From Andeanibacterium fulvum (GTDB lineage Bacteria > Pseudomonadota > Alphaproteobacteria > Sphingomonadales > Sphingomonadaceae): a DNA stretch of 64,000 nt. This document shows, one piece after another, positions 1 through 8,044 of this stretch (position 1 is the stretch's first letter; each line of letters begins with the position of its first letter). The stretch spans positions 12,161 to 76,160 of the forward strand of contig NZ_JBANRM010000006.1 of NCBI RefSeq assembly GCF_037154085.1. The letters are read 5' to 3'. The notes under the pieces are model-generated. The model worked only from the letters and a program-made list of their open reading frames with translations, made no database searches and was not told the origin of the DNA. Both the position numbers and the translations under genes were made by a program.

Positions 1-24
1 GCCCTCAAGGGTAAGGATTGAGCC

Positions 25-231
25 TTATTCTCCCTCGCGGAAGGGGTTGAGGAACAGGCTTTCTACCGGAACGTCGAAGAAGGCCGCCAGCCGATAGGCC
101 ATCGGCAGGGACGGATCGTATTTGTCCGCCTCCACCGCATTGATCGTCTGGCGGGAAACCTCGACTGCCTCGGCGAGATCGGCCTGGCTCAGGCCGCGCG
201 CCTTGCGCAGTTCCCGCAATGTGTTCTTCAC
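25..231 (-). CDS. XRE-family HTH transcriptional regulator (small)
   Basis: A 68-residue protein that is almost entirely one Cro/CI-type helix-turn-helix. The recognition-helix region reads LSQADLAEAVEVSRQTINAVE, which is the short solo XRE type often paired with a membrane protein. The start is taken as GTG because homology begins exactly there and this GTG overlaps the stop of the upstream membrane gene (GTGA), implying translational coupling. It probably autoregulates the pair, since an inverted repeat lies in front of the first gene. The ligand is unknown. Confidence 0.85.
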   Translation of the reverse strand: MKNTLRELRKARGLSQADLAEAVEVSRQTINAVEADKYDPSLPMAYRLAAFFDVPVESLFLNPFREGE

Positions 232-632
232 TCCTGCGGCCCCCGCCCGCGCAGCCACCAGATGAGGAAGGCCAGCAGGAACCCGCCGACCTGCCCGATG
301 ATCAGATACATCGCGCCCTTGGTAAGCGGACTGTCCACGCCAGTGCTCGCGATCAGCGCCATCAGCGCGACGGCAAGGCCGATGGTTCCGCCCCAATACC
401 AGGTCAGCAGATGGCCGTTCTTCTGCAGATCGTCCAGGCGCCGCCACCAGGGAATACTGCCGGCAAATGCTGCAAGGCAGATCACCAGCAGCAGCGGAAA
501 GACGATCCAGAAATGTTCGCCCGGCTGACCGGCGCGGGCTACCCGCCCCGCCAGAATGCCTGCCGCGATGGCCGCGGAAAGGGCCACGATCGTGGCCATG
601 CGAATTTTGCTGCGATAACTTGCTTGCGCCAT
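228..632 (-). CDS. Small four-helix membrane protein paired with XRE regulator
   Basis: A 134-residue protein with about four hydrophobic segments: residues 12-32, 43-62, 80-98 and 106-126. No catalytic motif is visible. It lies immediately upstream of, and overlaps by four bases, the small XRE regulator. Such pairs are common in proteobacteria, and the membrane partner is often proposed to sense or transport something, but the sequence here does not say what. The ATG is preceded by GAGGGGAG, a strong ribosome-binding site that is also one arm of an inverted repeat. Confidence 0.75.
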   Translation of the reverse strand: MAQASYRSKIRMATIVALSAAIAAGILAGRVARAGQPGEHFWIVFPLLLVICLAAFAGSIPWWRRLDDLQKNGHLLTWYWGGTIGLAVALMALIASTGVDSPLTKGAMYLIIGQVGGFLLAFLIWWLRGRGPQE

Positions 633-640
633 TGAACACT

Positions 641-674
641 CCCCTCAATGTCAAAAGATTTGGACATCGAGGGG
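641..674. promoter_or_regulatory. 12-bp inverted repeat over promoter/SD of the XRE pair
   Basis: CCCCTCAATGTC (641-652) and GACATCGAGGGG (663-674) are inverted repeats with one mismatch, 10 bp apart. Read on the minus strand, a TTGACA (684-679) precedes the repeat and the last arm contains the Shine-Dalgarno GAGGGG of the membrane-protein gene. The repeat could be an XRE operator, an mRNA hairpin hiding the SD, or both. Confidence 0.5.
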
Positions 675-706
675 AAAATGTCAATAGTTTTTTACATTGC
701 GTGCAC

Positions 707-1252
707 TCAGAACGGAATGTCGTCGTCCAGATCGTCGCCGAAGCTGCTGCCGCCGCCGGCGGGCGCACCGCCGCCCCAGCCGCCAGAGGAGGAGCCCCCC
801 GAGGACGAACCCCCACTGCTGCCGCCATAGGAGCCGCCGCCGCCCGAGCCGCCTTCGTTCCAGCCGCCGCGCTGGCCACCGCCGCCGCCTGCACCGCCTT
901 GCGGCCCGTCGAGCATGGTCATCACCGCGCCGGGACCCTGCAGCACAACTTCGGTGGTGTAGCGATCGTTACCCGACTGGTCCTGCCATTTGCGGGTGCG
1001 CAGCTGGCCTTCGATATAAACCTTGCTGCCCTTGCGCAGAAACCGCTCGGCCACGCCGGCGAGACCTTCGGAGAAGATCGCCACGCTGTGCCATTCGGTA
1101 CGTTCCTGCTTCTGGCCGGTATTGCGGTCCTTCCAGCTTTCCGAAGTGGCGATGCGCAGGTTGCACACCTTCCCGCCATTCTGGAAACTGCGGACTTCCG
1201 GGTCCGCACCCAGATTGCCGACCAGGATGACCTTGTTGACGCTGCCTGCCAT
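707..1252 (-). CDS. ssb: Single-stranded DNA-binding protein
   Basis: A 181-residue SSB. An N-terminal OB-fold begins MAGSVNKVILVGNLGADPEVR and runs to about residue 112. It is followed by a glycine/serine-rich disordered linker (about 115-170) and the acidic C-terminal tip DLDDDIPF, which recruits repair and replication partners. It binds ssDNA as a tetramer during replication, recombination and repair. Length and architecture are normal for alphaproteobacteria. It lies alone, downstream of and co-directional with feoB. Confidence 0.97.
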   Translation of the reverse strand: MAGSVNKVILVGNLGADPEVRSFQNGGKVCNLRIATSESWKDRNTGQKQERTEWHSVAIFSEGLAGVAERFLRKGSKVYIEGQLRTRKWQDQSGNDRYTTEVVLQGPGAVMTMLDGPQGGAGGGGGQRGGWNEGGSGGGGSYGGSSGGSSSGGSSSGGWGGGAPAGGGSSFGDDLDDDIPF

Positions 1253-1270
1253 GAACTTCCTCTTTTCGGG

Positions 1271-1366
1271 CTACGGGCCGGGCGCTTGCGCGCGCCGAAA
1301 CATGATTCCCGCAAGGATGTAAGCTCCGGCCAGCCCCAAGCCAACCTCGCAACCGCGATTTTGCAC
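1271..1366 (-). CDS. Possible 31-aa membrane peptide between feoB and ssb
   Basis: This GTG-initiated frame of 31 residues fills the 122-bp gap between feoB and ssb on the same strand. It has one hydrophobic stretch, VGLGLAGAYILAGIMF, followed by arginines, as in a single-pass micropeptide. There is no strong ribosome-binding site, and a frame of this size is easily produced by chance in high-G+C DNA. It is listed only as a candidate. Confidence 0.2.
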   Translation of the reverse strand: MQNRGCEVGLGLAGAYILAGIMFRRAQAPGP

Positions 1367-1374
1367 GGCTGAGG

Positions 1375-3228
1375 CTAGAGCCCCAGCGCAGTAGCCGTCC
1401 AGAATGTGAGCCCCGCGAAGATGTAGGCCAGGCCGAAGAGATAGGCGAGCATGAAGGCCGGCCATTTCCAGCCGTTGGTTTCCCTGCGGGCCACGGCGAT
1501 GGTGGAAAGGCACTGCGGCGCGAAGACGAACCAGGCGAGGAAGGCCAGCGCCATCGGCAGGGTCCAGCGCGAACCGAGCCGGTCCTCAAGCGCGGAGGCG
1601 GCCGCATCCTCGTCCGAAGCGTCGATCGCATAGGTCGTCGCCAGAGAGGAAACCGCCACTTCGCGTGCAGCCATGGCGGGAATAAGCGCCAGGGCCATTT
1701 CGTGATTGAAGCCAATCGGCTTCACCACCACTTCCACCCCGCTGGCAAGCTTGCCGGCGATGGAAGCATTGAGCTGACTTTCGCCCGGCCCGGCCTTGGG
1801 GAAGCTGAGCAGCACCCACAGCACCACGGTAACGGTGAAGATGATTGTGCCCGCACGGCGCAGGAACACCCAGGCACGCTGCCACAAGCCGATCAGCAGG
1901 TCGGAAAGGCGCGGCATCTGATATTTGGGAAGCTCCATGATGAAGCCGGAAGCCGCACCCTTGGTCACCGAACGGCGCAGCACCAGCGCCGCCGCCATCG
2001 CCCCGACGATCCCAGCGACATAGAGGCCGAACAGCACCAGCCCCTGCAACCCGATGCCCGGGCCGACTGTGGTGGCCGGAATAAAGGCGCCGATAATCAC
2101 GGCATAGACCGGCAGGCGCGCCGAACAGGTCATCAGCGGGGCGATCAGGATGGTGGTCAGCCGGTCCTTGGGATCGGAAATGCTGCGCGTGGCCATGATG
2201 CCGGGAATGGCGCAGGCAAAGCTGGACAGCAGCGGAATGAAGCTGCGGCCGGACAGGCCGACCGAGGCCATCAGCCGGTCCATGATGAAGGCCGCGCGGG
2301 CCATATATCCGGTCGCCTCCATCACCAGGATGAAGAAGAACAGAATCACGATCTGCGGCAGGAACACGACCACGGAACCGACGCCCGCGAGCACGCCCTG
2401 CACCAGCAGATCCTGCAGGAAACCGGCGGGAATGATCTGCGTAGCCAGTTCGGAAAGCCAGGCCACCACGCCTTCCAGCGCATCGGCAAAGGGCGTGGCC
2501 CAGGCGAACACCGCCTGGAAAATCACGAAGAGCAGCGCAAACAGGATCGGCGGGCCGAGCCAGGGATGCAGCAGCACCTTGTCCATGCGGGCATGGAGAC
2601 GGTGCTTGCGGGTTTCGGAAATGATCGCGCCCTTGGCGATATTATTCGCCGTCAACCGCCGTTCGGGCTGGGTTATGTGCGGGCGCGGATGGTCCTTGGG
2701 ATCGCGCTCCGCCTTCACTTCGGCAGAGGCGATGGCCTCGGTCAGTTCGGGCAGGCCGCGGCGACGCACTGCCACGGTGGGAATCACCGGCACGCCCAGC
2801 GCCTGTTCCAACGCGGCGGGATCGATCACCAGCCCGTCACGCTCGGCAAGGTCGACCATGTTGAGCGCCACAACGGTGGGGCGGCCCAGTTCGAGCACTT
2901 CCTGCGCGAAGACCAGATGCTGTTCGATATTGGAGGCATCGAGCACAACGATCAGCACATCGGGCTGCGCTTCGCCGGGGAATTCGCCGAAAATGACCTT
3001 GCGGGTCACTTCCTCGTCCGGGCTGGTGGCATCGAAGCCATAGCTGCCGGGCAGATCGATCAGTTCCACCGGCTCGCCCGAGGGGAGGATCAGGCGCCCG
3101 GCCTTCCGTTCCACCGTGACGCCGGGATAATTGGCGATCTTCTGGCGCGCGCCGGTCAGCGCATTGAACAGCGCGCTTTTGCCCGCATTGGGGTTGCCCA
3201 CCAGGGCCGCTGTGCGCCTGCCGCTCAT
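1375..3228 (-). CDS. feoB: Ferrous iron transporter FeoB
   Basis: A 617-residue FeoB, the inner-membrane Fe(II) importer. The N-terminal G domain shows the G1 motif GNPNAGKSA near residue 12, the G3 motif DLPGS near residue 58 and the G4 motif NMVD near residue 118. After a helical spacer comes a polytopic membrane domain with two Gate-type repeats. A longer upstream frame exists, but the protein starts at MSGRR, whose ATG overlaps the feoA stop by four bases (ATGA). It forms an operon with feoA. FeoC is not present. Confidence 0.96.
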   Translation of the reverse strand: MSGRRTAALVGNPNAGKSALFNALTGARQKIANYPGVTVERKAGRLILPSGEPVELIDLPGSYGFDATSPDEEVTRKVIFGEFPGEAQPDVLIVVLDASNIEQHLVFAQEVLELGRPTVVALNMVDLAERDGLVIDPAALEQALGVPVIPTVAVRRRGLPELTEAIASAEVKAERDPKDHPRPHITQPERRLTANNIAKGAIISETRKHRLHARMDKVLLHPWLGPPILFALLFVIFQAVFAWATPFADALEGVVAWLSELATQIIPAGFLQDLLVQGVLAGVGSVVVFLPQIVILFFFILVMEATGYMARAAFIMDRLMASVGLSGRSFIPLLSSFACAIPGIMATRSISDPKDRLTTILIAPLMTCSARLPVYAVIIGAFIPATTVGPGIGLQGLVLFGLYVAGIVGAMAAALVLRRSVTKGAASGFIMELPKYQMPRLSDLLIGLWQRAWVFLRRAGTIIFTVTVVLWVLLSFPKAGPGESQLNASIAGKLASGVEVVVKPIGFNHEMALALIPAMAAREVAVSSLATTYAIDASDEDAAASALEDRLGSRWTLPMALAFLAWFVFAPQCLSTIAVARRETNGWKWPAFMLAYLFGLAYIFAGLTFWTATALGL

Positions 3229-3479
3229 CGTGCGGTCTCCGCCAGTTCCTCGACTTCCATGGCGCGGGCGTGGCTGCGGCGCAGCGCGACAGTCATCCGG
3301 CCGACGGCAAGGGCAATCGGGTCCTTCCCGGCAAACACGCCGCGATGGGCGATCTCCACTTCGGCGCCCTTGTCGATCCCCAGCGCGCGGAGGCGAGTCG
3401 CCTCTTCGGGGGCAAGAATCCCCCAATCGACTGCGGTAATGCGCGCGCGGCGGCCGGTCGGCAAGGCATCGAGGTTCAT
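3225..3479 (-). CDS. feoA: FeoA SH3-like ferrous iron transport protein
   Basis: An 84-residue FeoA with the usual small beta-barrel: LPTGRRARIT, RLRALGIDKGAEVEI, then a C-terminal PIALAVGRMTVALRR segment. FeoA is a cytoplasmic partner that modulates FeoB. It is the first gene of the feoAB operon and overlaps feoB by ATGA. No clear Fur box was recognised upstream, although the AT-richer stretch just before the start (3500-3540) would be the place to look. Confidence 0.93.
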   Translation of the reverse strand: MNLDALPTGRRARITAVDWGILAPEEATRLRALGIDKGAEVEIAHRGVFAGKDPIALAVGRMTVALRRSHARAMEVEELAETAR

Positions 3480-3525
3480 GCCTGCCCGCTGCCAGAGTTG
3501 GACGCTAATTGCAACTGGTTCGCAA

Positions 3526-4251
3526 TTAGAAATGTGACGATTTGCTTGCCTCGCCAGAGGCTGACGGCGGCCTCGAAACGCTGATCGGAGCGCCGGCCCC
3601 GGTCTGAATCTTCACGACGGACAATTCATCGAACAGGAAACTGGTCACAACGCTCTTCCACGGAAGCCCTGCATCGTCCGGACAGTTCCACTGAACGGTC
3701 ACCCAACCCAAATTGGAGGAGCGCGGTTTGGCTGCCCTGCAACTGTCGAAATTCGAAAGACTGTCCATCGAAAATGGCGCTGTGCTTTCGGGCCGCTTCT
3801 TCCAGCGATCGCCCTCGACAATATAGGGTTTGCCGATCACCTCTTCGCGTTCCAGCGCCACGCTATCGCGGAGTTTCGCCGCAGCCAACAGGCGCACCAC
3901 CTTGTCCTGCCGTCCGGCGGAGAACTTGCGCTCTCGCTCTGCCCGCTTGGAAGCCTCGATTGCCGCCGGAATGGCCGCCTCTTCGTCCACAATCACGAGG
4001 CGCCCCTCGCGAAAATTCCCGCTCACCCGCATGCCAACGCATTTTGCCTTGTCAGGCTCGTCCGCCAGCTTCGACATCACCCAAACGATCCGGCCCTCCG
4101 TGGCGACCAGCGCCCCCGGCTCAAGGCCGCATGTCTGTTCGGCATCCGCAACGAACGATTCGTCACCGGAAGGCTCAGCGTTGACGGAGGGTGCGAGAAA
4201 GACCGTCGGCAGAAGAACCGCCAACACGGCAGTGGAGCGAAGCGGTTTCAT
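3526..4251 (-). CDS. Exported protein of unknown function
   Basis: A 241-residue protein with a clear Sec signal peptide (MKPLRSTAVLAVLLPTVFLAPSVNA). The mature part has several cysteines, which could form disulfides, and a charged helical middle (EASKRAERERKF). I do not recognise a family. MKPLRS is taken as the start rather than an in-frame ATG seven codons earlier, because the signal peptide begins there and the earlier start would overlap the COQ9-family stop codon. It is the last gene of a co-directional run with the COQ9 and ankyrin genes. Confidence 0.65.
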   Translation of the reverse strand: MKPLRSTAVLAVLLPTVFLAPSVNAEPSGDESFVADAEQTCGLEPGALVATEGRIVWVMSKLADEPDKAKCVGMRVSGNFREGRLVIVDEEAAIPAAIEASKRAERERKFSAGRQDKVVRLLAAAKLRDSVALEREEVIGKPYIVEGDRWKKRPESTAPFSMDSLSNFDSCRAAKPRSSNLGWVTVQWNCPDDAGLPWKSVVTSFLFDELSVVKIQTGAGAPISVSRPPSASGEASKSSHF

Positions 4252-4268
4252 TTCCGCCCCCGCCAATA

Positions 4269-4943
4269 TCACCGCGCCGGGTAACGCAGCCGTCCGAGGA
4301 AGCGGGTCATCGAAAAGTGCTCGCGGTCGCGCAGCAGGTTGGCCTTGGCCTTTTCGAACTTCATGATTCCTTCGATGCGGCGATCGAGGAAGGCGCGGGT
4401 TTCGGCCTTGCCTTCGCTCTCGTCGCCCACGAAGACGGCGAGCGTCGCGCCGTAGATCCCTTCGAGGATCGCGCGCTTGGTATAGTGATTATAGTCGGCG
4501 GCCGTATCGCCGGCGAGCCGCCACATCAGGTCGGCACTGCGCCAGCCCTGGCGGAGAGCGGCAGGGGCGTTTTGCGGCATGGACTGGATCGCCAGCGCCC
4601 GGCGCATGGCCTCTTCCCGGCCGATGGCGGCGGACAGGCGGAACCAGACGAGTTCGCGAATCTTTTCCCGCACTTTCATGCCCGCCAGCTTCTCGGGCGG
4701 GAATGCACGGATCATTTGCGCATCGACATGTTCGACCCATGCCGCGATCAGGTCCATCGCGCCGCCGGGGAAGGCGAGCCGGGCAATTGCCGGATCGATG
4801 CCGGCACTTTCGGCCGCAGCGTCTACCGCAGCTTCGGTCCAGCCATCGAAGGCCACCGCATCGGCGACCAGCGGGGCGAGCGCCAGACGGATTTCGTCCA
4901 GCGTCGGATCCTGCGGCAGCAGCGCCTCAGAATGACGGGCCAT
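4269..4943 (-). CDS. COQ9-family protein (ubiquinone biosynthesis accessory)
   Basis: A 224-residue protein of the COQ9 family, conserved in alphaproteobacteria and mitochondria, with a TetR-like fold that binds lipid and assists COQ7 in ubiquinone synthesis. Recognisable features are the DEIRLALAPLVADAVAFDGWTEAAV opening, the FPGGAMDL motif and a C-terminal helix that would contact membrane (FLDRRIEGIMKFEKAKAN). The ATG at 4943 lies 17 bp inside the upstream ankyrin gene. A longer frame upstream is not supported by homology. Confidence 0.85.
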   Translation of the reverse strand: MARHSEALLPQDPTLDEIRLALAPLVADAVAFDGWTEAAVDAAAESAGIDPAIARLAFPGGAMDLIAAWVEHVDAQMIRAFPPEKLAGMKVREKIRELVWFRLSAAIGREEAMRRALAIQSMPQNAPAALRQGWRSADLMWRLAGDTAADYNHYTKRAILEGIYGATLAVFVGDESEGKAETRAFLDRRIEGIMKFEKAKANLLRDREHFSMTRFLGRLRYPAR

Positions 4944-5547
4944 AGCGTGACGCCCCTTCCCGTTCGCCCTTGGGCTTCTGGTTCTTCTCGATTTCCTGGA
5001 CCAGCGAGCTGTTTTCCCCGTCATACATCGCATAGTCGCGCGCGGAACGGCCGGAACTGTCCGCCCGGTCAGGATCGGCGCCGCCTTTCAGCAGCACGCG
5101 CATGGTGGGGATGTCGCGCCGGTGAACCGCGGCGATCAGCGGGGTTTCGCCGGTGGCATTGGCTACGTCCACCTTGGCCCCGCGCTTGATCAACTCGCTG
5201 ACCCCGTCGAGATAACCGAGCTGGCTGGCCAGCACGAGCGGCGTGACGCCCTTCTTGTCGGCGACATTGGGATTGGCGCCCTGCTGGCAGAGGAACTGGA
5301 TCCAGGTCTTATTACGCTGGGCCACCACGATGTGCAGCGCGGATTCGCCGGTCGTGATGTCCTGCGAATTGACGAGAGTTGTGCTGTGATCCTGCAGCAG
5401 CTTCACCGCTTCGTCGCCATTGCCTTCCTTCACTGCCTTGAGGAACTGATAGCCCGGCGAATATTGCGCCTGCGCGGGCGAAGCCAAAGCCAGCGCCGCC
5501 GCGATTGCCGGAAGGACCAATGCCGAAATGCGCCCAAGCCGCGCCAA
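4927..5547 (-). CDS. Exported ankyrin-repeat protein
   Basis: A 206-residue protein with a Sec signal peptide (to about residue 27, ALASPAQA) followed by a short helical region and about four ankyrin repeats. Clear repeat cores are GESALHIVVAQRNKTWIQFL, KGVTPLVLASQLG, GETPLIAAVHRRDI and SGRSARDYAMYDG. It is probably a periplasmic binding scaffold. Its 3' end overlaps the COQ9-family start by 17 bp, so the two are co-expressed. The partner is unknown. Confidence 0.82.
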   Translation of the reverse strand: MARLGRISALVLPAIAAALALASPAQAQYSPGYQFLKAVKEGNGDEAVKLLQDHSTTLVNSQDITTGESALHIVVAQRNKTWIQFLCQQGANPNVADKKGVTPLVLASQLGYLDGVSELIKRGAKVDVANATGETPLIAAVHRRDIPTMRVLLKGGADPDRADSSGRSARDYAMYDGENSSLVQEIEKNQKPKGEREGASRYGPSF

Positions 5548-5632
5548 TGTGCAATCTCCTGCCTCTTTCGGGCCCGTGCGGTTGAGCCCCCTTATGATGA
5601 CTCACCCCTTGCGAGAGGCGGGTTAGCAGAGC

Positions 5633-6259
5633 ATGAACCGGCGCGCCATGTGGAAAGCCAAACACGCATTCGCCCCGATAGCTGCAATCGCCCTGACATT
5701 GTCCCTAACGGGCTGCGGGCAGAAATCCTCCGACGCGGCTCCCGCCGACGCGCCCCTTGCCGGCGCGGCGATCGGTGGGCCGTTCGATCTGGTGGATTCG
5801 GCAAGCAAGCCCGTCAAATGGTCAGACTTCGACGGCAAGTACCGCATCGTCTATTTCGGCTACACCTATTGCCCCGATGTCTGCCCCACCGATGTCGCGC
5901 GGATCATGCAGGGCTTCGCCAAGTTCAAGGCGGAGGAGCCTGAACTGGCGGCGCAGGTGCAGCCGATCTTCATCTCGGTCGATCCAGAACGCGATACCCC
6001 GGCCAAGGTGGGCGAATTCACGCATGCCTTTTCCGACGATCTCCTCGGCCTGACCGGCACGCCCGAACAGGTGAAAGCCGCGGCCGACGCCTTCAAGGTG
6101 TTCTACAAGAAAGGCGAGATGTCCGCCGGCGGCGGCTATCTCGTCGATCACAGCGGCATCACCTATCTGATGGGCCGCAAGGGCGAGCCCATAGCCTTGC
6201 TGCCGGTGGACAAGGGCCCCGAAGCAGTTGCGGCAGAGCTTGCGCGCTGGGTGCGCTGA
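5633..6259 (+). CDS. SCO1/SenC-family copper chaperone lipoprotein
   Basis: A 208-residue Sco protein, which delivers copper to the CuA site of cytochrome oxidase or reduces its cysteines. The N-terminus is a lipoprotein signal ending in LTGC (Cys28). The thioredoxin-fold domain carries the copper-binding pair CPDVC (Cys80, Cys84) and the third ligand, a His in YLVDHSGI near residue 172. The start could also be the ATG five codons later. It is transcribed divergently from the ankyrin/COQ9 genes and followed within 10 bp by the YcgN gene. Confidence 0.92.
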   Translation: MNRRAMWKAKHAFAPIAAIALTLSLTGCGQKSSDAAPADAPLAGAAIGGPFDLVDSASKPVKWSDFDGKYRIVYFGYTYCPDVCPTDVARIMQGFAKFKAEEPELAAQVQPIFISVDPERDTPAKVGEFTHAFSDDLLGLTGTPEQVKAAADAFKVFYKKGEMSAGGGYLVDHSGITYLMGRKGEPIALLPVDKGPEAVAAELARWVR

Positions 6260-6266
6260 CGCCGCG

Positions 6267-6752
6267 ATGGACAAGCTGGGCAACCAGAAACTGCGCTACC
6301 GCTTCTGGGAGCTGCCCCTGGCCGATCTCAATCGCGCCGAGTGGGAGGCCCTGTGCGACGGCTGCGGGCGGTGCTGCCTGCACAAGCTGGAGGATGCAGA
6401 TACGGGCGAAGTGGTGGACACCAATGTCGCCTGCCGCCTGCTCGATACCCGCACCGGCCAATGCAAGGATTATCGCAATCGCAAGGCCTTCGTTCCGGAT
6501 TGCCTGCGCCTGACGCTCAAGCTCGTGAAGGAAATCCGCTGGCTGCCCGATAGCTGCGCCTATCGCCGCCGGGCGGACGGACGCCCCCTGCCCGGCTGGC
6601 ATTATCTGATCTCGGGCGACCGCAATGCTGTGCACGCGGCGGGCGTTTCGGCGGCCGGCCGCGCGATCAGCGAGACCGAGGCCGGGCCGCTGGAACACCA
6701 TATCGTCGAATGGGCCGATGCAGGAGACGAGTGGCCGAAAGGCGGCACATGA
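6267..6752 (+). CDS. YcgN-family (UPF0260) cysteine-cluster protein
   Basis: A 161-residue protein of the YcgN/YkgJ type, which carries a putative Zn- or Fe-chelating cysteine cluster. Visible ligands are CDGCGRCC near residue 30, C in VACRLLD, C in GQCKDYRNR and C in PDCLRL, ending with WLPDSCAYRRRADGRPL, a family hallmark. The biochemical role is not established. The start is the ATG just after the Sco gene, and its stop overlaps the next ATG (ATGA), so the three genes are coupled. Confidence 0.88.
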   Translation: MDKLGNQKLRYRFWELPLADLNRAEWEALCDGCGRCCLHKLEDADTGEVVDTNVACRLLDTRTGQCKDYRNRKAFVPDCLRLTLKLVKEIRWLPDSCAYRRRADGRPLPGWHYLISGDRNAVHAAGVSAAGRAISETEAGPLEHHIVEWADAGDEWPKGGT

Positions 6753-7471
6753 TCGACTGGCTGCGCCGCGCTCCTGTCGATCCGCGCATGGAACTGTGCG
6801 GGCGGCAGGTGCCGGTAACGATCCGCCGCCACCCCACTGCCCGGCGCATGACCTTGCGCCTCGCCCCCGATGGCAGCGAAGTGCGCCTGACCCTGCCCCG
6901 CTGGGGCCGCACGCTCGACGGGCTCGATTTCGCGGCCAGTCGCCGCGACTGGCTGGAGGCCCAGATGGCGCGTCTGCCATCAGCCACGCCGCCCGAGGCC
7001 GGGGGCAACCTGCTCTATCGCGGCGAGGAACTGGCAATTCACTGGCACGAGAGGGCCCGCCGCCGCCCGGCACTGGAAGACGGCAGACTGATGCTGGGCG
7101 GGCCGCAGGACGGCATAGCCCCGCGCCTGAAGCGCTGGCTGGAAGCCGAAGCGTTGCGGCACCTGGAGGCCGATCTCGCCCATTACTGCTCCGCCGCAGG
7201 GAAACCCGCCCCGCCCCTGCGCTTATCGCGTGCCCAGCGCCGCTGGGGCAGTTGTGCCAGCGATGGCACGATCCGGATCAACTGGCGGCTGATCCAGGCG
7301 CCTGACCATGTGCGTCGCTCGGTCGTGGCCCATGAAGTGGCCCACCTTACCCATTTCGACCATTCGCCTGCCTTCCACGCCCTGCTCGAGGATTTGTTCG
7401 AAGGCGACGTGAAGGCCGCCAACCACTGGCTGAAGGCGCATGGACGGCGGCTCTACGTAACCTTCGGCTGA
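6749..7471 (+). CDS. YgjP-type zinc metallopeptidase domain protein
   Basis: A 240-residue protein of the YgjP/DUF45 (SprT-related) metallopeptidase family. The active-site motif HEVAH lies at residues 195-199, followed by the third-ligand region HFDHSPAFHALL, and upstream is the family motif RWGSCASDGTIRINWRL. The N-terminal half holds the beta-rich IRRHPTARRMTLRL segment. The substrate is unknown. It overlaps the YcgN-type gene by four bases and is likely co-translated. Confidence 0.88.
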   Translation: MIDWLRRAPVDPRMELCGRQVPVTIRRHPTARRMTLRLAPDGSEVRLTLPRWGRTLDGLDFAASRRDWLEAQMARLPSATPPEAGGNLLYRGEELAIHWHERARRRPALEDGRLMLGGPQDGIAPRLKRWLEAEALRHLEADLAHYCSAAGKPAPPLRLSRAQRRWGSCASDGTIRINWRLIQAPDHVRRSVVAHEVAHLTHFDHSPAFHALLEDLFEGDVKAANHWLKAHGRRLYVTFG

Positions 7472-7525
7472 GCCTGCTGCGCGGAAAGGCTGGCGAAGCG
7501 GCGCGCCAGCGCCTACATTCGCACC

Positions 7526-8044
7526 ATGGCTTTCTGGCGTAATGTTTCCCCTGTGGGCGCGGCAAAGGATTTCGCGCATGTCTGGCGTGGCAATCCCTAT
7601 CGCTGGCGCGTGCTGGCGATTTCCATCGCCGGGACGGCGGGCCTGATGGCGATCATGATCCCCAAGAGCGAACGTATCATGCCGCGCCAGCCGGAAGTGA
7701 CCTTCATAACCACCTTTGCCGCAGGCCGCAGCGACGCGGAGATCGAAGCCACCAACATCGCGAACCAGAAGAAGCAGGATGCCATTCGGGTCAAGCTTGC
7801 CGAGCAGGAAGAGTATCGCAAGAATCTCTACCGCCAGCTCGGCCGCATGACCGGCGTCGACGTCGACAAGATGGAACGCGAGATCAAGCAGGAGCAGGCG
7901 GAAGAAGCCGCCGCTGCGAAGATCGAGGCGCAGAAGGCCCAGCAGCAGGCCATCAAGGCCGAGCAGGAAGCGGCCGCGAAGGCGAAAGCCGATAATCCCG
8001 CCGAAAATCCCGGAACCGGGGCACAGCCCGTTGCCGCCCAGTAA
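7526..8044 (+). CDS. Membrane-anchored coiled-coil protein of unknown function
   Basis: A 172-residue protein with one transmembrane helix at about residues 30-46 (VLAISIAGTAGLMAIMI). After a short region comes a long charged coiled coil rich in Glu, Lys, Ala and Gln (about 80-160), then a Pro/Asn-rich tail. It resembles conserved uncharacterised sphingomonad proteins next to ribD. The last 14 bases overlap the ribD start. Confidence 0.7.
   Translation: MAFWRNVSPVGAAKDFAHVWRGNPYRWRVLAISIAGTAGLMAIMIPKSERIMPRQPEVTFITTFAAGRSDAEIEATNIANQKKQDAIRVKLAEQEEYRKNLYRQLGRMTGVDVDKMEREIKQEQAEEAAAAKIEAQKAQQQAIKAEQEAAAKAKADNPAENPGTGAQPVAAQ

Noticed and set aside
1702..3537. A 611-aa plus-strand frame opposite feoB and feoA
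   Set aside because: Composition is His/Gly/Gln/Asp-rich shadow sequence, and the opposite strand encodes well-conserved FeoB and FeoA.
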